Assembly: GCA_046046915.1 (NCBI GenBank)
Contig: JBJOIT010000088.1
Coordinates: 1 to 5,819, forward strand
DNA length: 5,819 nucleotides
From: JBEEJZ01 sp046046915
GTDB lineage: Bacteria > Pseudomonadota > Gammaproteobacteria > Burkholderiales > Burkholderiaceae_C
Direction of reading: 5' to 3'
A program made the translations under genes and the position numbers. How positions within the stretch are numbered: the first letter of the stretch is position 1; each line of letters begins with the position of its first letter. Of the stretch, positions 1 to 5,818 are shown piece by piece. The notes under the pieces are model-generated. The model saw only the letters and a program-made list of their open reading frames with translations. It ran no database searches and was not told where the DNA came from.

Positions 1-910
1 CATATTCGGCCGCAGGTCCACCACCGCCCACGGCGTTGTCGGTGGCAAAGCGTTCAGTCACAGAACTGGCTCGCAAGGCTTTGTAGCACTCTTCCTGCAG
101 GCGCTTGACGATGTCGGGTGGCGTGCCAGCGGGCGCATGAATGCCATACCACTGCGAGGTTTCGAAGTCCTTGTAACCCAGCTCGGCCACCGTGGGTACA
201 TCGGGCATGGCAGGAATTCGCTGCTGGGTGCCTACCGCTATGGCCCGCAGCTTGCCAGAGCGGATGTGAGCCCCCAAAGCCGGCATGCCGGCGGAGGAAG
301 CGTCGGTACGCCCCGCCAAAAGATCGGTGAGCTGTGGCCCGGTGCCCCGGTAGGGAATGTGGGTGATAAACATGCCCGTGACCAACTTGAGGTACTCCAT
401 GGCCAAGTGGCCCGCACTGGCATTACCCGCTGAACCGTAATTGAGCTTGCCAGGGTTGCGCCGGGCGTAATCCACAAACTCCTTGAAGTTCTTCGCCGGC
501 ACATCCGGGTGAATCACAAACACATTGGGCACCTTGGCGAGCAGGGTCACAGGCACAAAGTCCTTGTCCACGTCATAAGGCTGGCTCTTGAGCATGTAGG
601 GATTCACCGCCATGGTGCCCACATGCGACAGGATGATGGTGTGCCCGTCGGGCGCTGCTTTGGCCACATCGGCCATGGCCGTCACGCCGGCGCCACCCGG
701 CTTGTTCTCCACATACACGCTTTGGCCCAGTTGCTTGGTCAGCTCGGCGGCCACCGAGCGAGCCACGATCTCACTGGTGCCTCCCGGCGCAAATGGCACC
801 ACAAAGCGGACGGCCTTGCTGGGCCAAGCGGACTGCGCTTGTACAGCAGGCGCGCCCACCAGCGCAGCACTTGCAGCCGCAGTCAGCACTTGTCGTCGAT
901 TCAATGTCAT
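1..910 (-). CDS. Bug/TctC-family tripartite tricarboxylate transporter substrate-binding protein (3' end cut off)
   Basis: This is a periplasmic binding protein of the Bug (TctC) family, whose members bind carboxylates and similar small ligands. The 303 visible residues have no stop before the window edge. Family members are about 320-330 residues, so roughly 20 C-terminal residues are missing. ATG 908-910 is preceded by GGAGA (918-922) at about 7 nt spacing. Residues 1-25 form a signal peptide with an Arg-Arg pair at 5-6, a hydrophobic stretch and a VQA cleavage site. The mature part shows family marks: WPSKAVRFVVPFAPGG (29-44), the VENKPG region near 67-72, APDGHT (86-91), LNYGSAGN (156-163), HIPYRGTGP (184-192), MPDVPTVAELG (235-245) and WYGIHAPAGTP (254-264). 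It is the last visible gene of the minus-strand cluster. The family call is firm; the ligand cannot be read from sequence. Confidence 0.93.
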   Translation of the reverse strand, partial: MTLNRRQVLTAAASAALVGAPAVQAQSAWPSKAVRFVVPFAPGGTSEIVARSVAAELTKQLGQSVYVENKPGGAGVTAMADVAKAAPDGHTIILSHVGTMAVNPYMLKSQPYDVDKDFVPVTLLAKVPNVFVIHPDVPAKNFKEFVDYARRNPGKLNYGSAGNASAGHLAMEYLKLVTGMFITHIPYRGTGPQLTDLLAGRTDASSAGMPALGAHIRSGKLRAIAVGTQQRIPAMPDVPTVAELGYKDFETSQWYGIHAPAGTPPDIVKRLQEECYKALRASSVTERFATDNAVGGGGPAAEY

Positions 911-976
911 GGCGTTGTCTCCGTTTTAATTAATAAGGCGTCTGTTATCACCACAGGCATCTTGCACCGGGGCCAG

Positions 977-1732
977 TCAGAACTGGTACTTGCGCAAACC
1001 GCCATCCACCGGAATCACCGCCCCGGTGATGTAGCTGGCCTTGGGCGATGAAAGGAACGCCACCAGGTTCGCCAGGTCTTCCGGCTCGCCATAACGGCCA
1101 GCCGGAATCTCGTTTTCGCACTGCCACTGTCGGTACTCGGGCGTGTAGTTGCGAAAAATCTGCTCCGAGTGAATGCGTCCCGGGGGAATGCAGTTCACCG
1201 TAATGCCATGTTTGCCCACCATGCGCGACAAGCCCTTGGCCCAGCTGTGCATACCTGCCTTGGCGCAGAACGCGCCGTTGATGTGCTCAGGCTCGCTCTT
1301 TCCAGTGATGTTGATGATGCGGCCCCAGCCCTGGGCAATCATCTGGTCAATCAGCGCGTCGCCCAACTGGCGAGGGCGATGAAAGTTCAGGGTGATCGCC
1401 TCTTGCCATTGTTCCTCGCTCACATGCAGGTCTTTGAAACTGCGGGAACCGCCTGCGTTGTTGACCAAAATATCCACATGGCCCAAACCGGCCACGGCCG
1501 CTTGTGCAATGCATTTGGCGGCATCGTCAGCGTACATGTCTTGCTCAATCAGCACGGGTGCAGGTGCTCCTAGGGCCGTCACTTCAGCGGCCACTTCACG
1601 TAGTTTGTCCATGCGCCGCGCCGTGAGCGCCAGCTTTACGCCCTCTGCCGCAAGCGCCAGGGCAATGCCCCGCCCGATACCTACGCTGGCCCCAGTAACC
1701 AAGGCGGTTTTCCCCAAAAGCTGCAAGTCCAC
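977..1732 (-). CDS. SDR-family oxidoreductase lacking the usual catalytic tyrosine
   Basis: A 251-residue cytoplasmic Rossmann-fold protein of the classical short-chain dehydrogenase/reductase family, the usual family length. Numbering is from the GTG at 1730-1732. Cofactor motif TGASVGIG is at 13-20. Arg39-Arg40 after the second strand suggests NADP(H). NNAG is at 91-94 and the conserved Asn is N116. The C-terminal part has NCIPPGRI (180-187) and YITGAVIPVDGG near the end. The YxxxK motif reads A-F-C-A-K (154-158), so Lys158 is present but the catalytic Tyr is Ala, and the catalytic Ser region reads INITGKSEP with Thr or Gly in place of Ser. A GTG two codons upstream (1736-1738) overlaps the SD and is less likely. 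The gene lies between two Bug genes, 66 bp from the downstream one. It resembles proteins labelled 3-oxoacyl-ACP reductase, but that name would be unsafe. Substrate unknown. Confidence 0.92.
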   Translation of the reverse strand: MDLQLLGKTALVTGASVGIGRGIALALAAEGVKLALTARRMDKLREVAAEVTALGAPAPVLIEQDMYADDAAKCIAQAAVAGLGHVDILVNNAGGSRSFKDLHVSEEQWQEAITLNFHRPRQLGDALIDQMIAQGWGRIINITGKSEPEHINGAFCAKAGMHSWAKGLSRMVGKHGITVNCIPPGRIHSEQIFRNYTPEYRQWQCENEIPAGRYGEPEDLANLVAFLSSPKASYITGAVIPVDGGLRKYQF

Positions 1733-1737
1733 ATTCA

Positions 1738-1743
1738 CTCCTC
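1738..1743 (-). promoter_or_regulatory. Shine-Dalgarno GAGGAG that decides the SDR start
   Basis: On the minus strand GAGGAG is followed by TGAAT and then GTG at 1732-1730, a 5-nt spacing. The alternative GTG at 1738-1736 begins inside this motif, so it would have no usable spacing. This favours the shorter protein beginning MDLQLLGK. Confidence 0.7.
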
Positions 1744-1772
1744 ATGTCAATCAATGGAGCGTGAACTTTAGG

Positions 1773-1801
1773 CGCATAGATGGGCATAGGGAAGCACTCA
1801 A
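1773..1801 (-). promoter_or_regulatory. possible weak promoter for the SDR gene
   Basis: On the minus strand TTGAGT (1801-1796) and TATGCG (1778-1773) are 17 bp apart. They match the -35 consensus at four positions and the -10 consensus at three. The pair lies downstream of the dyad at 1811-1833 and about 40 bp upstream of the SDR start. This is an inference from a weak match; the gene could also be read through from the upstream Bug gene. Confidence 0.25.
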
Positions 1802-1810
1802 TTCGGATCA

Positions 1811-1833
1811 GGCCATCAGAAATTGTGATGGCC
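1811..1833. promoter_or_regulatory. perfect 8-bp dyad with LysR-type T-N11-A core (possible operator or RNA hairpin)
   Basis: GGCCATCA and TGATGGCC are exact inverted repeats around a 7-nt centre. The inner part, positions 1816-1828, fits T-N11-A within a dyad, the usual description of LysR-type regulator sites. It sits in the 126-bp gap between the second Bug gene and the SDR gene, upstream of a weak promoter candidate. No T-run follows on either strand, so a standard intrinsic terminator is unlikely. In RNA it would form a stable hairpin that could affect read-through or mRNA stability. The dyad is directly visible; the function is inferred. Confidence 0.5.
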
Positions 1834-1857
1834 CAATATCCAACCCAAATACCCAAC
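1832..1857. repeat. imperfect tandem direct repeat, about 13 bp unit
   Basis: CCCAATATCCAAC (1832-1844) is followed at once by CCCAAATACCCAAC (1844-1857), the two units sharing one base and differing by one insertion and one substitution. It adjoins the dyad and ends just before the stop codon of the second Bug gene. It may be part of a regulator site or chance low complexity. Confidence 0.35.
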
Positions 1858-1858
1858 T

Positions 1859-2830
1859 TCAGTCAGCGCTCAACTGAGCTTTTTGTACCACCTGCTTCCA
1901 CTTCGCAACCTCATCGACGACCATCTTGCGTAGCTGCTCTGGCGAACTCGTTTCCACATCAGCACCATGACCTTCAATTTGCTGAATCACGTCCTTTTGG
2001 TTCAAAACCTTGTTCAGCGCCACATTGAACTGCTCAACCGTTGCCTTGGGCGTGCCCGCAGGTGCGAACAAACCATACCACTGGGTCACATTGACACCAT
2101 TAACCCCCAGCTCTTTCAGTGTTGGGACATCTGGAAGCGCTTGTGAACGCCGCTCCCCTGCTATCGCTACAGCATTGAGCTTGCCCGCCTTGACTTGCGG
2201 AATTCCGGTAAAGAGGCTGGGGAACATCACATGGGTGTGTCCACCAATCGTGTCAGCCACCGCGGGCGCAGAACCTTTGTAAGGCACATGCAGCAGGTCG
2301 GCACCGGTACTCATTTTGAAAAGTTCAGCCGCAAAATGGGGTGCTGTACCGTTGCCGGCAGACGCGTAACTGAATTTGCCAGGCTGGTTTTTAAGCTGGG
2401 AAATCACGTCCTTTCCGTCCTTCCCTTTCAGAGAGGGGTGCACCACCATCAAGGTGGGCGAATAGCCCACAAGACCCAAGGGCTCGAAGTCGGTGACGGG
2501 GTCATACCGCAATTTCTGCAACGCTGGATTCATGCCGTGTGTGGCCACGTAACCAAATAGCACGGTGTGCCCATCAGGCGTTGCGCGCGCGACTGCCTCG
2601 CTTGCGATGGAGCCGTTGGCACCAGGCTTGTTGTCGACGATCACAGATTGTCCCAGGATGGGCGCAATTTTCTGGGCGATGATGCGCGCCATGGCATCGT
2701 TACCCCCACCCGCTGCAGTGGGCACGACGATGGTGATGGTCTTGGTGGGGTAGGCCGCCTGCACCAGTGTCGCAAAGACCAGCGTTGCCGCACCCAGGGC
2801 GGTGCGCAGTGGGGTGAAGTTGAATGTCAT
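1859..2830 (-). CDS. Bug/TctC-family tripartite tricarboxylate transporter substrate-binding protein
   Basis: A complete 323-residue periplasmic carboxylate-binding protein of the Bug family, at normal family length. Residues 1-25 form a Sec-type signal peptide with VQA before the mature start AYPTK. Family marks follow in order: YPTKTITIVVPTAAGGGND (27-45), VDNKPGANG (65-73), TPDGHTVLFG (84-93), FSYASAGNGTAPH (153-165), HVPYKGSAP (181-189), LPDVPTLKELG (232-242) and WYGLFAPAGTPK (251-262). ATG 2828-2830 is chosen because it begins the signal peptide and has GAGGAG at 2840-2845 with 9-nt spacing. The frame stays open upstream to 2971, but that extension overlaps the isomerase gene and lacks a signal. 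It lies 40 bp after the isomerase gene, so co-transcription is likely. It differs clearly from the other Bug protein in the window, so it is not a recent duplicate. Ligand unknown. Confidence 0.95.
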   Translation of the reverse strand: MTFNFTPLRTALGAATLVFATLVQAAYPTKTITIVVPTAAGGGNDAMARIIAQKIAPILGQSVIVDNKPGANGSIASEAVARATPDGHTVLFGYVATHGMNPALQKLRYDPVTDFEPLGLVGYSPTLMVVHPSLKGKDGKDVISQLKNQPGKFSYASAGNGTAPHFAAELFKMSTGADLLHVPYKGSAPAVADTIGGHTHVMFPSLFTGIPQVKAGKLNAVAIAGERRSQALPDVPTLKELGVNGVNVTQWYGLFAPAGTPKATVEQFNVALNKVLNQKDVIQQIEGHGADVETSSPEQLRKMVVDEVAKWKQVVQKAQLSAD

Positions 2831-2839
2831 CTTTCGGGT

Positions 2840-2845
2840 CTCCTC
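2840..2845 (-). promoter_or_regulatory. Shine-Dalgarno GAGGAG for the second Bug gene
   Basis: A strong GAGGAG lies 9 nt before ATG 2830-2828 on the minus strand. It decides in favour of the 323-residue protein over the upstream-extended reading frame. Confidence 0.75.
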
Positions 2846-2870
2846 GATAGTTGGTTGTGAATCCATGTAC

Positions 2871-3950
2871 TTAGTTCGCCCAAAGACGGGCCGGAATTTC
2901 CAGGTTGCCCTGAATGATTTTTCGGGCTGTTCGCACCACCGAAGCGCGCGACACTTCCAGCTGATCACCACGGCGGCCCAGCTCCAAGGCGATCTGAATC
3001 ACGCCGGATGGATGCAAAACCCGCAGGTTGTGTGTACCCACGTCCATGTCGTGCCGGTGAGCCACCGTACCAGGCAGAGCCAAGGCTGTCGCCACGCCGA
3101 TAGCACCAGTGACAGCGTGCGAGGTATGGCACCGCTTGGGCGTGAAGTAGCGGGAATTGATGGACTGGTTGTCCTCAGTCGGACTGACAATGACCGGCTT
3201 GGGCAATACGCTGTTGCTCACATCCCCCAGCCCCATCAGCCGCCCTGCCTGGAAACGAATTCGCTCCAGTCGATCCAACAGACCGGGAGTGTTATCCAGC
3301 TGCGAGGCAGATTCGCTGCCAGTGACGCCCAAACTGGTGGCAGAGATCAGCACCATCGGCATGGCTGCATCGATGCAGGTCACATCCACACCGTCGATCT
3401 GATTGATGCGCTCTCCAGTAGGGAACAGACGGCCGGTGACTGCCCCCCAAGCATCCAAAAAGCTCATGTAGATCGGTGCAGCTGGATCCGCAACACCATC
3501 GATACGGACATCTCCTTCGTAATTCACATGGCCGCCGGGGGTTTGCACGGCCACATCGATGCGGGCACCCGTATTGACGTTGTGCACACGTACTGAAGTC
3601 ACCCCTTCGAGGGGCTCGATCAGTCCTTGCTCGATCGCAAAAGGTGCTACACCCGCGAGCATGTTGCCGCAATTGGGGCGGGTATCTACCGAATGTTCAC
3701 CCACACCAACCTGGGCAAAAAGGTAGTCGACATCACAGTCCGCCCGGGTCGACCGGGAGACGATGGCCACCTTGCTGGTCAGCGTTGTGCCTCCTCCGAG
3801 TCCATTGATCTGCGTCAGGTCACTGGAGCCTATCGCGCTCACCAGAACACGGTCACGAACTTGGGGATCATCAGGCAGCCAATCGCTCAGGAAGAACGGG
3901 CCACGAGAAGTGCCTGAACGCATGAGTACACATGGAATCGAAGTTTTCAT
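2871..3950 (-). CDS. PrpF-family isomerase, 4-oxalomesaconate tautomerase (GalD/LigU)-like
   Basis: A 359-residue cytoplasmic enzyme of the PrpF/GalD/LigU family, which has a diaminopimelate-epimerase fold. GalD interconverts keto and enol forms of 4-oxalomesaconate in gallate breakdown. LigU shifts its double bond in the protocatechuate 4,5-cleavage pathway. PrpF isomerises aconitate. The order of conserved blocks and the length (GalD is about 361 residues) fit GalD best: IPCVLMRSGTSRGPFFL (5-21), INGLGGGTTLTSKVA (48-62), DVDYLFAQV (73-81), NCGNMLAGVAPFA (93-105), GDVRIDGV (146-153), PTGERI (177-182), VTCIDAAMP (190-198), LGDVS (241-245) and PKRCHTS (271-277). Lys60 in TSK and Cys94 in NCGN are the expected acid-base residues. 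ATG 3948-3950 puts the IPC block at residues 5-7; a TTG 16 codons upstream falls in the promoter. It probably leads the minus-strand cluster. Exact substrate is inferred. Confidence 0.88.
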   Translation of the reverse strand: MKTSIPCVLMRSGTSRGPFFLSDWLPDDPQVRDRVLVSAIGSSDLTQINGLGGGTTLTSKVAIVSRSTRADCDVDYLFAQVGVGEHSVDTRPNCGNMLAGVAPFAIEQGLIEPLEGVTSVRVHNVNTGARIDVAVQTPGGHVNYEGDVRIDGVADPAAPIYMSFLDAWGAVTGRLFPTGERINQIDGVDVTCIDAAMPMVLISATSLGVTGSESASQLDNTPGLLDRLERIRFQAGRLMGLGDVSNSVLPKPVIVSPTEDNQSINSRYFTPKRCHTSHAVTGAIGVATALALPGTVAHRHDMDVGTHNLRVLHPSGVIQIALELGRRGDQLEVSRASVVRTARKIIQGNLEIPARLWAN

Positions 3951-3970
3951 GCCTGAATCATCGATCGGAC

Positions 3971-3998
3971 AGTAAATTTTGTAAATTGCATCTTTCAA
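3971..3998 (-). promoter_or_regulatory. candidate promoter for the isomerase-led cluster
   Basis: On the minus strand TTGAAA (3998-3993) matches the -35 consensus at five of six positions. TTTACT (3976-3971), 16 bp on, matches the -10 at four of six. Transcription would start near 3964, only about 14 nt before ATG 3950. No good Shine-Dalgarno is present; an AGG sits just 2 nt before the ATG. The inverted repeat at 3986-4012 overlaps the -35 box. Confidence 0.5.
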
Positions 3999-4012
3999 AA
4001 CGATTCATGCAA
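3986..4012. promoter_or_regulatory. inverted repeat TTGCAT-N15-ATGCAA in the divergent gap (likely LysR operator)
   Basis: Two exact 6-bp arms, 3986-3991 and 4007-4012, have their centres 21 bp apart, about two helical turns. They lie in the 90-bp space between the isomerase gene and the divergent lysR-type gene, where LysR-type proteins usually bind to regulate both directions. The repeat covers the candidate -35 of the isomerase promoter and lies 28 bp before the regulator start. The arms are seen directly; binding by the adjacent regulator is inferred from family habit. Confidence 0.55.
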
Positions 4013-4040
4013 AATACACAACAATCACTTTTTAAACACC

Positions 4041-4970
4041 ATGAGCATCCAATTCGACCTGCCGGATTTGCAGGCATTTGCAGCTGCCGCAGAACTCAAA
4101 AATTTCCGCAAGGCTGCAGACCTGATACACATCTCTCAACCCGCATTCAGCCGACGAATTGACAAGCTGGAAGCTGCGCTGGGTGTCAAGCTCATCGACA
4201 GAAACACCCGCAGCATGGAACTGACTGGCGTGGGCCGCGACTTTGCACGCAAGGTGCGCCAACTACTGGACGATCTGGATGAAACCCTGCTCGGCATACG
4301 GGAGGTGGGTGGAGCCCGCATGGGTGAGGTCACGATTGCCTGCGTACCCTCTGCCGTGTATTATTTTTTGCCCCAAGTGCTGCGCACCTACCATGCTCGC
4401 TATCCACGCATCCGCATCAAGGTGCACGACGCCAGTGCCAACGAAGTGCTGTCAGTTGTTGCCAGTGGGCAAGCCGACTTCGGTGTGAACTTCATCGGAA
4501 GCGATGAACCCGGCATCGAATTTCGCAGCATTCTGGAGGAGCGTTTTGTGGCGGCATGCCGCAAAGATCATCCGCTGGCGCGCAAACGCAAGGTCAGCTG
4601 GCGTGAGATAGGACAGTACGACTTCATGTCGGTGTCCAAAAGCTCGGGAAACCGCATGTTGCTGGATCTGGCGCTGGCGGGGGCCACCGACCGTCCCCAG
4701 AGCATTTACGAGGCGCAACATGTCACCACATTGCTGGGCTTGGTCGAAGCCGGCATGGGTGTGGCAGCCGTACCGGCTCTCGCCATGCCGGCGGCAGATC
4801 ACCCGGTACTGGCCAGCGTGCCTTTGCACGACCCCGTGGTGTCGCGCCGGATCGGTCTGATACGACGCAAAGGTCGCAGCTTCACACCGGCGGCCGAGCG
4901 TTTGTACGAACTGCTAGCAGAACAGCGCACCGGCAAACGTAAGGGCAAGGCATCCAAACCCAAAGAGTGA
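4041..4970 (+). CDS. LysR-family transcriptional regulator, divergent from the isomerase cluster
   Basis: A complete 309-residue LysR-type DNA-binding regulator, the usual family length. Residues 6-65 form the winged helix-turn-helix, with the HTH core near 22-41 (FRKAADLIHISQPAFSRRID) and the family-typical LEAALGVKLIDRNTRSMELT after it. A linker helix runs to about 90. The effector domain starts at GEVTIACVPSAVYYFLP (95-111), with YPRIRIKVHD (121-130), GQADFGVNF (143-151) and LGLVEAGMGVAAVPALAMP (232-250). A basic, lysine-rich tail (298-308) follows the fold. ATG 4041-4043 places the HTH at the normal distance from the N-terminus. No clear Shine-Dalgarno is visible before it. Divergent placement suggests it controls the minus-strand cluster, and itself, through the 90-bp gap. 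The inducer is probably a carboxylic acid intermediate, by inference. Confidence 0.95.
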   Translation: MSIQFDLPDLQAFAAAAELKNFRKAADLIHISQPAFSRRIDKLEAALGVKLIDRNTRSMELTGVGRDFARKVRQLLDDLDETLLGIREVGGARMGEVTIACVPSAVYYFLPQVLRTYHARYPRIRIKVHDASANEVLSVVASGQADFGVNFIGSDEPGIEFRSILEERFVAACRKDHPLARKRKVSWREIGQYDFMSVSKSSGNRMLLDLALAGATDRPQSIYEAQHVTTLLGLVEAGMGVAAVPALAMPAADHPVLASVPLHDPVVSRRIGLIRRKGRSFTPAAERLYELLAEQRTGKRKGKASKPKE

Positions 4971-4978
4971 TCTCAAGG

Positions 4979-5818
4979 TCAAGGCGCAGCGTGTGCGCTG
5001 AGAACTGCGCCCACCCAGATGCCTGACTTGACCAAGGAGCGTACGCAATCCGTCAACACCACACGGGTAGCCAAAGCCGCAGGCGACAGTTCATCTTCAG
5101 ACAAGCCGCACAACAAATTCACCCGGCGGACCTGGGCGTCCGTGATTCGAGTCATATGAAAGCGACTGGCCGCATCTGCAAAACGTCCGACTGCAGCCCA
5201 CGGTTGCACAGTCGCACCTAGCCCGGCATCAACAGCTTCCATCAGCATCGGTAGCGAATCGATCTCCAACAAAACTTGGGGTGTCACCCTGGCACGCTCA
5301 AACATCGCATTGAGGGTGCTGCGCAAGCCGTGCGGCCCAGACGGCAATATCAGCGCCTCTTCACTCAGTTGCGCCACCCTCACCCGCGCCGCCGACTTGC
5401 GGTTGTCCGAATGCAGACGGGGCCGTATCAAAAACAAGTCTTCCTCCAGCAAAGGCAATACGCTCCAGCGCCGTGCAATCTGGATGTCATGCCTGTTGCC
5501 CAGACCTGACTCGAAGAGCACGGCCAAGTCCAGCTGACGCGCGTTCAGCATCGCGGCCAGGTGCCCCGACAGGCTCTCCACCATATGCAGGCGCACATCG
5601 GGGTAACGCTCGCGCATGGCCTGGATCAGGGGCAAACCCAGTACCGCCGCTGTGGTGGGAGCCAAGCCGACGCTGACGGTGCCGGTCAGGCGTGCCTGCT
5701 GGGCCGCGCGCATGGCCTGGTCGGCGTGACGCAAGGTCAGCTGCGCCTCCCTGAAGAAGGCCACACCAGCCTCGGTGGGCGTCACGCCCTGCGGGCTGCG
5801 CTGCAGCAGGCGGGTGCT
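4979..5818 (-). CDS. LysR-family transcriptional regulator, Nac/CynR-like branch (5' end cut off)
   Basis: The reading frame runs off the right edge, and 279 C-terminal residues are visible. They begin with the end of the winged helix-turn-helix, STRLLQRSPQGVTPTEAG, followed by the linker helix. The missing piece is therefore roughly the first 40-50 residues, including the HTH core. The effector domain shows LTGTVSVGLAPTTAAVLGLP, YPDVRLHMVESLSGHLAAML, LDLAVLF, and later LILPSGPHGLRSTL and VDAGLGATVQPW. This wording is typical of the Nac/CynR-like LysR branch. A start at the GTG 5783-5785 is rejected because the homologous sequence continues upstream of it. It is convergent with the other regulator, with 8 bp between stop codons. 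Its target and effector are unknown. Its own promoter lies outside the window, so a link to the catabolic cluster is unproven. Confidence 0.92.
   Translation of the reverse strand, partial: STRLLQRSPQGVTPTEAGVAFFREAQLTLRHADQAMRAAQQARLTGTVSVGLAPTTAAVLGLPLIQAMRERYPDVRLHMVESLSGHLAAMLNARQLDLAVLFESGLGNRHDIQIARRWSVLPLLEEDLFLIRPRLHSDNRKSAARVRVAQLSEEALILPSGPHGLRSTLNAMFERARVTPQVLLEIDSLPMLMEAVDAGLGATVQPWAAVGRFADAASRFHMTRITDAQVRRVNLLCGLSEDELSPAALATRVVLTDCVRSLVKSGIWVGAVLSAHAAP

Noticed and set aside
911..976. AT-rich TTAATTAATAA stretch as a promoter for the first Bug gene
   Set aside because: I could not find a convincing -35/-10 pair at good spacing; the gene is more simply read from upstream.
509..1051. 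180-codon open frame on the plus strand
   Set aside because: It is antisense to the first Bug gene and the end of the SDR gene, is rich in His and Gly, and shows no family motif.
1392..1877. 161-codon plus-strand frame over the SDR 5' end and the gap
   Set aside because: Most of it is antisense to the SDR gene; it is low-complexity Ala/Ser-rich sequence with no recognisable motif.
2831..2971. N-terminal extension of the second Bug protein to 2971
   Set aside because: It would overlap the isomerase gene and put 47 residues before a clear signal peptide, while ATG 2830 has a strong Shine-Dalgarno.
2802..3596. 264-codon open frame on the plus strand
   Set aside because: It lies wholly opposite the isomerase and second Bug coding regions, has no recognisable domain, and its composition (rich in His, Arg and Gln) is typical of an antisense shadow.
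3951..3998. TTG start for the isomerase 16 codons upstream
   Set aside because: The TTG falls within the candidate -35 box, and the family's conserved IPC block normally starts a few residues from the N-terminus.
4987..5000. CAGCG-TGTG-CGCTG hairpin as a terminator between the LysR genes
   Set aside because: The stem is only 5 bp, there is no T-run on either strand, and it lies inside the coding end of the second regulator.
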